Below, piece by piece: positions 6,889-13,140 of a stretch of DNA of 20,926 nt. Source of the stretch: Bacteroidales bacterium UBA1205 (GTDB lineage Bacteria > Bacteroidota > Bacteroidia > Bacteroidales > WCHB1-69); assembly GCA_002309615.1 (NCBI GenBank), contig DBXT01000071.1, forward strand, positions 18,481-39,406, in the 5' to 3' direction. A program made the position numbers and the translations under genes. The notes beneath the pieces were generated by a model. The model had not been told where the DNA came from. It made no database searches and saw nothing but the letters and a program-made list of their open reading frames with translations. The stretch's first letter is position 1; every line of letters begins with the position of its first letter.

Positions 6889-8913
6889 ATGAATTTTAAT
6901 TTACAAGCACCTTTTCCTCCTGCCGGTGACCAGCCGGAAGCCATACGAGCTTTGGTGGAAGGTATCAAAAACGGAGATAAGCATCAAACGCTGTTAGGAG
7001 TAACAGGTTCAGGAAAAACATTTACCATCGCCAATGTGTTGGCTCAGTTAAATCGTCCTGCTTTAATTTTGAGCCATAACAAAACGCTTGCTGCTCAATT
7101 GTATGCCGAATTCAAAGATTTTTTTCCAAACAATGCCGTAGAATACTTTGTGTCTTATTACGATTATTATCAACCGGAAGCATATATTCCCACCACCAAC
7201 ACCTATATAGAAAAAGATTTAGCTATTAACGAGGAAATTGATAAAATGCGTCTCAATGCCACTTCCATGTTGCTGTCGGGAAGAAGAGATGTAATTATAG
7301 TGTCTTCGGTATCATGTATATACGGCATAGGCAATCCGGAAGAATTTGCCAAAGGAACGCAACATCTGCAGGTAGGACAAACGGTTTCCAGAAACAAATT
7401 GCTTAGAGATTTGGTGGGTTCTCTCTATTCCCGTTCCGAAATGGAATTGGAAAGAGGAAAATTCAGGGTGCAAGGCGATACTTTGGATATATATCCCGCC
7501 TATGGCGAAATAGCTTATCGTATTATATTTTGGGGCGATGAAATAGAGTCCATATCCTCCATAACCCCCTCCGGCGGAGCTGTCATGGAGTCATTACAAG
7601 AAGTATACCTCTACCCTGCCAATATTTTTATCACCTCCCAGGATGTGATCAACAAGGCTGTTCAAGAAATACAAACAGACATGGGTGAAAGGGTGCAATA
7701 TTTTAAAGAAACCGGTCGGTACCAAGAAGCCAAGCGACTGGAAGAAAGGGTGATATACGATGTTGAAATGATTAAAGAGTTGGGCTATTGTTCCGGCATA
7801 GAAAATTATTCCCGATATTTTGACAGACGCAAGCCGGGAAGTCGTCCTTTCTGCCTTTTGGATTATTTTCCCAAAGATTTTATCACCGTAATAGACGAAA
7901 GTCATGTAACGGTACCGCAAATAGGCGGTATGTACGGCGGTGACCGTTCCAGAAAAATGAATTTGGTGGAATACGGATTCCGCCTGCCTTCTGCATTGGA
8001 TAACCGACCGTTGAAATTTAGCGAATTTGAACAAATGGTGGGTCAAACCATTTACATATCGGCCACCCCTGCCGATTGGGAATTGGAGCAAAGCGGAGGC
8101 GTGGTAGTAGAACAAGTGGTACGCCCGACAGGTCTGTTAGATCCTGAAATAGAGGTGCGTCCATGTACCCATCAAGTGGACGACTTATTGGAAGAAATAG
8201 ACAAAACGGTAGCCAAAAACGAACGTGTGTTAGTAACCACTCTTACCAAAAAAATGGCCGAAGACCTCACCCAATATCTTATACGTTTGGACATACGCAC
8301 CCAATACATACATTCGGATGTGGATACCATGGACAGGGTGGAAATTCTGCAGCAATTGCGAGAAGGTGTGATAGATGTGCTGGTAGGCGTAAACCTTTTA
8401 CGCGAAGGCTTAGACCTGCCCGAAGTATCGCTAGTGGCTGTTTTGGATGCCGACAAAGAAGGCTTTCTGCGTTCGGAACGATCTTTAACGCAAACAGCAG
8501 GCAGAGCTGCCCGTAATGCCAACGGACATGTGATTTTTTATGCAGACAAAATCACCAAATCCATGCAAGCTACCATGGATACCACCGCCAAAAGAAGAAA
8601 AAAACAAATAGCTTACAATCAAGAACATAATATCATTCCTAAAACCATTCAACGGGATAGGTCTAAAAATGTTTTCAGTTCTAATTTGGATAAAAAAATA
8701 TTATCCTGTCAAAACGACAAACCGCAATTAACACCTCAACAAAAGATTGAAATAGACGATATAAAATTGCTGAGTGCTAATGATATAAACAAATTGATAA
8801 ACATTAAAACCAAAGCCATGGAAGCGGCCGCCAAAGAATTGGATTTTACGCTTGCCGCTCAATTGCGGGATGAAATAAAATATTTGAAAGAACAAAAAAG
8901 GCAACCGATATAG
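6889..8913 (+). CDS. uvrB: UvrABC excinuclease subunit B
   Basis: A 674-residue nucleotide excision repair helicase-like protein. It receives damaged DNA from UvrA, verifies the lesion and positions UvrC. Walker A G-V-T-G-S-G-K-T is at residues 37-44. The damage-probing beta-hairpin region Y-Y-D-Y-Y-Q-P-E-A-Y-I-P starts at residue 90. The D-E-S-H helicase motif is at 336-339, and the C-terminal RecA-like domain carries R-E-G-L-D-L-P and Q-T-A-G-R-A-A-R. A C-terminal UVR coiled coil (about 632-667) for UvrC contact is present. Length is normal. It is the second gene after the DUF4293 protein. Its last codons contain, on the opposite strand, the dnaA terminator. Confidence 0.98.
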   Translation: MNFNLQAPFPPAGDQPEAIRALVEGIKNGDKHQTLLGVTGSGKTFTIANVLAQLNRPALILSHNKTLAAQLYAEFKDFFPNNAVEYFVSYYDYYQPEAYIPTTNTYIEKDLAINEEIDKMRLNATSMLLSGRRDVIIVSSVSCIYGIGNPEEFAKGTQHLQVGQTVSRNKLLRDLVGSLYSRSEMELERGKFRVQGDTLDIYPAYGEIAYRIIFWGDEIESISSITPSGGAVMESLQEVYLYPANIFITSQDVINKAVQEIQTDMGERVQYFKETGRYQEAKRLEERVIYDVEMIKELGYCSGIENYSRYFDRRKPGSRPFCLLDYFPKDFITVIDESHVTVPQIGGMYGGDRSRKMNLVEYGFRLPSALDNRPLKFSEFEQMVGQTIYISATPADWELEQSGGVVVEQVVRPTGLLDPEIEVRPCTHQVDDLLEEIDKTVAKNERVLVTTLTKKMAEDLTQYLIRLDIRTQYIHSDVDTMDRVEILQQLREGVIDVLVGVNLLREGLDLPEVSLVAVLDADKEGFLRSERSLTQTAGRAARNANGHVIFYADKITKSMQATMDTTAKRRKKQIAYNQEHNIIPKTIQRDRSKNVFSSNLDKKILSCQNDKPQLTPQQKIEIDDIKLLSANDINKLINIKTKAMEAAAKELDFTLAAQLRDEIKYLKEQKRQPI

Positions 8914-8919
8914 GTTGCC
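8894..8919 (-). terminator. Intrinsic terminator of dnaA, embedded in the 3' end of uvrB
   Basis: On the minus strand GGCAACC (8919-8913), loop TATATC, GGTTGCC (8906-8900) is followed immediately by six T residues. This is a classic Rho-independent terminator for dnaA, whose stop is about 18 bases upstream. The 3' arm and T-tract lie within the last codons of the convergent uvrB gene. On the plus strand no T run follows. Confidence 0.85.
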
Positions 8920-8936
8920 ATAAGTAAAAATGAAAA

Positions 8937-10376
8937 CTATGAATTCTTCAATACCTTATCTATACTATCCAATTCTTCTTTGAATTTCCTGTCGGTAATT
9001 TTTAAGTTTTCAACGGTACGGCATGCGTGCAAAACGGTTGCATGATCTTTCTTGCCGCATTGAACACCTATTTGTGCCAACGATAAGTCGGTAAACTTTT
9101 TGGCAAAATACATTGATACCTGTCTTACTTGCACTATATCTCTTTTACGAGATGAGGAGAACAATTCGTTGATAGGCACGTTAAAATAGTCACATACCAC
9201 TTTTTGTATATAGTCTATGGATATTTCGTGAGCGGTATTTCTAACGAATTTATCTATCATCTGTTTGGCCAATTCCACCGTAATTTGCTTTTTGTTTAAC
9301 GAGGACTGTGCCAAAATGGAGATAATGGCTCCTTCTATTTCCCTGATATTAGTAACTATTCTGCAGGACAAATATTCCACCACTTCATCGGGTATGCTGC
9401 TGATGCCGTTGTTGTATAATTTATTGCGTATTATTTTCATACGCGTTTCTTTATCTGGCGGTTGCAAATCGGCAGACAATCCCCATTTAAAACGGGACAA
9501 TAATCGTTGTTCAAAGCCCATTATTTCCGCCGGAGATTTGTCGGCAGTGATAATAATTTGACGATGTTTTTGATGAAAATAATTGAATATATGAAAGAAT
9601 ACTTCTTGCGTTTTCTCTTTTCCGGACAAAAATTGGATATCGTCTATGATAAGCATATCCAACATTTGATAAAAATGAACAAAATCGTTAATGTTGTTAC
9701 CTCTGGCTGCTTCTACATATTGCTGCATGAATGTATCGGAATCCACATACAATACCGTTAAATCGGGACGATTTATTTTGGTTTGCAAGCCTATGGCGTG
9801 GGCAAGGTGAGTTTTGCCTAATCCCACCCCCGAATATAAAAACAAAGGGTTAAAAGTGGTGGTACCCGGATTCTGTGCTATAGCATAGCCGGCAGCCCGA
9901 GCTAAACGATTGCACTCCCCTTCCACAAAATTGTCAAAATTCAAGGCTTTGTTCAGTTGAGACTGAATGTTGAGCTTTTTTAAACCCGGTAGAACAAAAG
10001 GATTGGGTATTTCCTTTTGTGTGGTGTTTTCATCAATGCTGATGTTGATATTTTTAGTTTGTGCTTCTATGTTCCCCACTCCTGAAGGCGGTAACACCAT
10101 GGTATTGTCACTCGTAACCAAAATTTGATATTCCACTTTACCATCTTTACCCAATACTCTGCGTATGGCACTTTTAAGTATTTGCCAATAGTTGCCTTCT
10201 ATCCATTCGTAATAATACAAACTGGGTGTTTGAATTGTAAGCACATTGTTATTCAAACTGATAGGCTTAATGGGGAGAAACCATGTGTTAAAACTGCTCT
10301 CCTCTATATTATCCTTAATAATGCTTAAGCATTTATTCCATACCGCCGTACAATCTTGAACTGGCTCGTTAATCAT
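8937..10376 (-). CDS. dnaA: Chromosomal replication initiator protein DnaA
   Basis: A 479-residue AAA+ initiator that binds DnaA boxes at the origin and melts the adjacent AT-rich DNA. Domain I spans about residues 1-85 (W-N-K-C, S-F-N-T-W-F), followed by a variable linker at about 86-140. The AAA+ domain has Walker A G-V-G-L-G-K-T-H at 183-190 and Walker B L-I-I-D-D at 242-246. The C-terminal helix-turn-helix domain carries the DnaA signature C-G-K-K-D-H-A-T-V-L-H-A at 440-451. The gene is not beside dnaN or recF; it sits between uvrB (convergent) and tilS (divergent). A TATCTTTG promoter gives a leader of about 100 bases. It is intact. Confidence 0.98.
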   Translation of the reverse strand: MINEPVQDCTAVWNKCLSIIKDNIEESSFNTWFLPIKPISLNNNVLTIQTPSLYYYEWIEGNYWQILKSAIRRVLGKDGKVEYQILVTSDNTMVLPPSGVGNIEAQTKNINISIDENTTQKEIPNPFVLPGLKKLNIQSQLNKALNFDNFVEGECNRLARAAGYAIAQNPGTTTFNPLFLYSGVGLGKTHLAHAIGLQTKINRPDLTVLYVDSDTFMQQYVEAARGNNINDFVHFYQMLDMLIIDDIQFLSGKEKTQEVFFHIFNYFHQKHRQIIITADKSPAEIMGFEQRLLSRFKWGLSADLQPPDKETRMKIIRNKLYNNGISSIPDEVVEYLSCRIVTNIREIEGAIISILAQSSLNKKQITVELAKQMIDKFVRNTAHEISIDYIQKVVCDYFNVPINELFSSSRKRDIVQVRQVSMYFAKKFTDLSLAQIGVQCGKKDHATVLHACRTVENLKITDRKFKEELDSIDKVLKNS

Positions 10377-10478
10377 GATTGTTCATTTTATATATGTTTT
10401 AAACTTATACTCTTAAATAAGAATATTTCACTTTATATCAATTCTTTAATGGTAATTTTTTCTTCTATTTTCAAGTTG

Positions 10479-10486
10479 CAAAGATA
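10479..10486 (-). promoter_or_regulatory. Promoter -7 box for dnaA
   Basis: The minus strand reads TATCTTTG followed by CAAC, a full TAnnTTTG match, 102 bases upstream of the dnaA ATG. It is preceded on that strand by a long T run. The long leader leaves room for control after transcription starts, but I see no strong structure in it. Confidence 0.65.
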
Positions 10487-10611
10487 GACAAAAAAAAGTT
10501 TAGAAAAAAATTTTTTTATTAGCTTTTTTTCAAAATAAAAATGTATATAGGTAACCTCCTGTTTTTTTGTAGAATATTAATAATGTGAATTTTAGCTTCA
10601 ATCAAATGCAA

Positions 10612-10672
10612 GATATTAACAATAGTTATTCTAAGTGGCACAAAACCATGTGTTCAATTTTTTGTTAATATC
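10612..10672. repeat. 11-bp inverted repeat upstream of tilS
   Basis: GATATTAACAA (10612-10622) and TTGTTAATATC (10662-10672) are perfect reverse complements separated by 39 bases. The spacer contains a smaller CACA/TGTG hairpin (10639-10642 with 10649-10652). The right arm lies just upstream of the tilS -33 element, so this could be a protein-binding dyad or a cruciform. Confidence 0.55.
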
Positions 10673-10676
10673 ATTG

Positions 10677-10710
10677 TTGAAGCAGGATATAAAAAAAAAT
10701 GGTATATTTG
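10677..10710 (+). promoter_or_regulatory. Promoter (-33 TTG, -7 TATATTTG) for tilS, giving a near-leaderless mRNA
   Basis: The -7 box TATATTTG is at 10703-10710 and a TTG lies at 10677-10679, 26 bases upstream by first base, the same spacing as the DUF4293 promoter. The ATG is at 10715, only 4 bases after the box, so transcription should begin at or within a few bases of the start codon. Confidence 0.65.
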
Positions 10711-10714
10711 CAAT

Positions 10715-12043
10715 ATGAAACAAGCATTCGAATCGTATATAGCAAAACATCATCTGTTGCAAGCTCACCATAGCGTGCTGTTGGCCGTGAGCGGCGGCGC
10801 TGATTCCATGGTAATGCTTGATTTATTCTCTCAGCAGCCCTACTCGTTTGCTATCGCTCATTGTAATTTCCAATTACGAGGAAAAGATTCCGAGGAAGAT
10901 GAAAACATGGTGTTGCAATATGCTCAAGCTCACAATATTCCCGTATTCCACATCCGGTTTAACACCACAGCATATTGCCAATCCAATGGAATTTCCATAG
11001 AGATGGGTGCCAGGGAATTACGCTACCGATGGTTTGAACAAATTTGCAATACGCATCATTTTGATTATATAGCCACAGCACACCACATGGATGATTCCAT
11101 AGAAACATTTTTCCTGAATGCTATCCGAAAAACAGGAATCAGCGGATTGCACGGTATTTTACCCGTTTCCGGAAAAATCATTCATCCCATGCTCTTTTGT
11201 ACCAAAAAAGACATTATCGCATACGCAGACAAACATCATATTCCCTATAGGGAAGATTCCACCAACAAAGAAGATGATGTGCAACGTAATTTCATACGCT
11301 TGAATATCATCCCTTTATTTGAGCGTTTACGCCCCGATTTTAAACAAAATCTTAACGCAACCACCCAAATATTGCAACAACAAGAAATGATATATCGTCA
11401 GCATATATCAGCCATAAAATCCCGAATTATGCACGCAGATAAAGGTTCCTGTAGCATCGATATAGCACCGTTAACATCATATCAGCCTATTGCTACTTAT
11501 TTGTACGAATGTATTCACGAATTCGGGTTTAATATCAGTCAAACTGAAGATATCATTTCTGTTTTGAACCAAAAAGAAGAAAAACAATTTCTATCCCCCT
11601 CACATATACTCACCAAAACACGCACTACCCTACTCATCAATACGCTGGAAAACAATAATATAAACAACAACCCGATAGTTTACATAGAAAATTTACAGCA
11701 ATTAAATGCAGCAGGTATACTATCGGAAATATGTGATTACAACAACGGATTCCAATTTCAAAACGACCCTCATACTGCCTATTTCGATTGGGATAAAATA
11801 AGCTTTCCTTTGATTATACGCACCTGGGCTGCCGGCGATTATTTCTATCCCGTACGCGGTAGAGGTAAAAAGAAATTAAGTGACTTTTTTACCAATATCA
11901 AACTCGGTGGCAAGGAAAAACAACAAATTCGTCTGCTCACCAATGCCGACAATGACATTATATGGATTATTGCACATCGTAGTGACAATCGTTACGCGGT
12001 GACTAAAAACACAAAAAAGGTGCTAATTCTCCATGTTAAATAG
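10715..12043 (+). CDS. tilS: tRNA(Ile)-lysidine synthetase
   Basis: A 442-residue ATP-dependent enzyme that attaches lysine to C34 of tRNA-Ile(CAU), changing its identity from AUG to AUA reading. The PP-loop S-G-G-A-D-S-M is at residues 26-32. The N-type ATPase core continues with H-C-N-F-Q-L-R-G near 49-56, A-T-A-H-H-M-D-D-S near 120-128 and the R-K-T-G-I-S-G-L segment typical of TilS. A C-terminal TilS domain covers about 370-442 (W-A-A-G-D, K-K-K-L-S-D-F-F). The start is supported by the usual distance to the PP-loop. The 3' end overlaps by 21 bases the end of the convergent RseC-like gene. Confidence 0.96.
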   Translation: MKQAFESYIAKHHLLQAHHSVLLAVSGGADSMVMLDLFSQQPYSFAIAHCNFQLRGKDSEEDENMVLQYAQAHNIPVFHIRFNTTAYCQSNGISIEMGARELRYRWFEQICNTHHFDYIATAHHMDDSIETFFLNAIRKTGISGLHGILPVSGKIIHPMLFCTKKDIIAYADKHHIPYREDSTNKEDDVQRNFIRLNIIPLFERLRPDFKQNLNATTQILQQQEMIYRQHISAIKSRIMHADKGSCSIDIAPLTSYQPIATYLYECIHEFGFNISQTEDIISVLNQKEEKQFLSPSHILTKTRTTLLINTLENNNINNNPIVYIENLQQLNAAGILSEICDYNNGFQFQNDPHTAYFDWDKISFPLIIRTWAAGDYFYPVRGRGKKKLSDFFTNIKLGGKEKQQIRLLTNADNDIIWIIAHRSDNRYAVTKNTKKVLILHVK

Positions 12044-12457
12044 CTTTTCTATGCTATAATTGAATTGGCGGTTGAATCTATGCTTGAAACGAGATAGTAC
12101 TATATAATATATTACCAACACCCCTACCGCCGCCATGGCCTGCCACAACTCATTGGACGTAAAACAGCAACATATGGCAAATGCTATAGCCATAAGAATC
12201 AAGGGTATGATATAGGCGTATAGGGTGGCTTTTAATCCCGCATGGACGCTAATACCCACTTTTACCGTTTCACCTACTGAGTATGTTTGGGCTTCGGTAG
12301 TAGGGATGGTATATATCATTGCGGAGGTTTTGGCAGAAACATTGCATGCCGATTTATTGTAGCATGTATCACATGCCGTTCCTCGTTCTATCCGCACTTT
12401 TACACTTTGGGGCAAAACCTCAGTAATAGTGGCATTATGATATATTACTTCGCTCAT
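12023..12457 (-). CDS. RseC/MucC-like redox membrane protein (SoxR reducing system RseC family)
   Basis: A 144-residue protein with an N-terminal soluble domain (1-75) followed by two transmembrane helices (about 77-98 and 105-122) and a basic tail. The soluble part has the C-x2-C-x5-C arrangement (Cys29, 32, 38: A-C-D-T-C-Y-N-K-S-A-C) that characterises RseC-family proteins. In E. coli RseC works with the Rsx/Rnf electron transfer complex to reduce SoxR; in Bacteroidota the family often precedes rnf genes. Here no rnf gene is adjacent. Its ATG overlaps the stop of the upstream thioredoxin gene (ATGA), so it is translationally coupled to it. Three consecutive cysteines (96-98) end the first helix, which is unusual. 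Family fairly sure, role inferred. Confidence 0.82.
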   Translation of the reverse strand: MSEVIYHNATITEVLPQSVKVRIERGTACDTCYNKSACNVSAKTSAMIYTIPTTEAQTYSVGETVKVGISVHAGLKATLYAYIIPLILMAIAFAICCCFTSNELWQAMAAVGVLVIYYIVLSRFKHRFNRQFNYSIEKLFNMEN

Positions 12458-12957
12458 TGTAATAATTTATTCAATTGTGTGCGTAACTGTTCTTCGGTTT
12501 GGTATCCGATAACCGTTTCCATTCCTTTGTCATTGCAATATAATAAAGTAGGCATACCGGCAATACCCCAATGCAAAGACAAATCTCTTAATTGATCCAC
12601 ATCTACCTTGTAAAATATGATTTTACCGCTATATTCTTTAGCCAATGCTTCATATATAGGAGCCATTTCGGCACAAGGACGACACCATGTAGCAAAAAAA
12701 TCTATCACACATGGTTTTTCACCTTTGTAACGCCACAATTGAACAGCTTCGGGCTCGGCAATTAATGTGCTGAACATTTGTTCGGAAGAAATAAGAACAG
12801 GTGCTTCCGAATTATTGACGTCCATATTGATATCTTCCACTGTTTGTGCCGGAGATGAGGGTTCGGGTTGAGTTTTGTTTTCGTTTTGCGTTGCGTTGCA
12901 TGCACAAAGAACTATTGCTATGAAACAAAAAGTTATGTTTTTTACCATTTTCATCAT
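12454..12957 (-). CDS. Thioredoxin-fold lipoprotein
   Basis: A protein of about 167 residues exported to the envelope. The signal peptide ends in lipobox V-L-C-A-C (Cys20 lipidated). A low-complexity linker rich in N, Q, E, P and S follows to about residue 50, then a thioredoxin domain (about 56-167). The active site W-C-R-P-C is at 91-95 and the cis-proline G-M-P-T at 134-137. It probably reduces or isomerises disulfides, or passes electrons, on the periplasmic side. The frame stays open to a TTG at 12975, but this lies at the predicted transcript start, so an ATG at 12957, 12954 or 12948 is preferred. It shares a 4-base ATGA overlap with the downstream RseC-like gene, which suggests a functional pair. 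Confidence 0.88.
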   Translation of the reverse strand: MMKMVKNITFCFIAIVLCACNATQNENKTQPEPSSPAQTVEDINMDVNNSEAPVLISSEQMFSTLIAEPEAVQLWRYKGEKPCVIDFFATWCRPCAEMAPIYEALAKEYSGKIIFYKVDVDQLRDLSLHWGIAGMPTLLYCNDKGMETVIGYQTEEQLRTQLNKLLQ

Positions 12958-12980
12958 GTAATAAGAATTTATCAACTATG

Positions 12981-12988
12981 CAAAGATA
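12981..12988 (-). promoter_or_regulatory. Promoter -7 box for the thioredoxin-rseC operon
   Basis: The minus strand reads TATCTTTG followed by CATAG, a full TAnnTTTG match. Transcription would start near 12974, leaving about 17-26 bases before the candidate ATG codons. This argues against the TTG at 12975 as the start. Confidence 0.65.
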
Positions 12989-13062
12989 GTATTTTTTATT
13001 CACTTTTGTCCAGAAAAAAATAAAAAAAAATTTTGATAGAGTATTGATATTATATAAAAATG

Positions 13063-13070
13063 TATATTTG
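13063..13070 (+). promoter_or_regulatory. Promoter -7 box for the lamin-tail protein gene
   Basis: TATATTTG followed by CATC matches TAnnTTTG. It lies 70 bases upstream of the ATG, with a TTTTG about 30 bases upstream as a possible -33 element. Confidence 0.6.
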
Positions 13071-13140
13071 CATCATTCAAAGCGGATATATATTTTCTGC
13101 ATAAATACTATTAAAAATTATCAACCTACAAACTAATGTT

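Larger units (their letters stand above)
10377..10714. other. 338-base intergenic region between divergent dnaA and tilS
   Basis: An AT-rich stretch containing the dnaA promoter (10479-10486, minus), the tilS promoter (10677-10710, plus), a long inverted repeat (10612-10672), and the small palindrome AGGTAACCT near 10548-10556. I find no exact TTATCCACA DnaA box on either strand, so there is no direct evidence for an origin here. No open reading frame is convincing. Confidence 0.6.

Noticed and set aside
7594..8115. 173-codon open frame on the minus strand inside uvrB
   Set aside because: It lies fully antisense to the intact uvrB, has no promoter box, and its translation shows no recognisable domain; a shadow of uvrB codon use.
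10390..10440. Short TCTTA/TAAGA palindrome in the dnaA leader as an attenuator
   Set aside because: Only 4-5 AT pairs with almost no loop; expected by chance in such AT-rich DNA.
10545..10558. AGGAGG-like sequence on the minus strand (CAGGAGGTTACC)
   Set aside because: No start codon lies at a usable distance, and Bacteroidota genes here do not use Shine-Dalgarno sites. It is upstream of the dnaA promoter.
10377..10714. Possible replication origin next to dnaA, suggested by the divergent dnaA/tilS arrangement and AT richness
   Set aside because: I find no exact DnaA box (TTATCCACA) on either strand. Hand counts of a few 60-base lines on both sides gave C equal to or above G on the plus strand in total on each side, so no skew switch was visible. 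A full cumulative skew plot would be decisive.
12458..12975. Thioredoxin lipoprotein starting at the TTG at 12975
   Set aside because: The TTG coincides with the predicted transcript start from the 12981-12988 promoter, and the added residues spoil a normal lipoprotein signal peptide.
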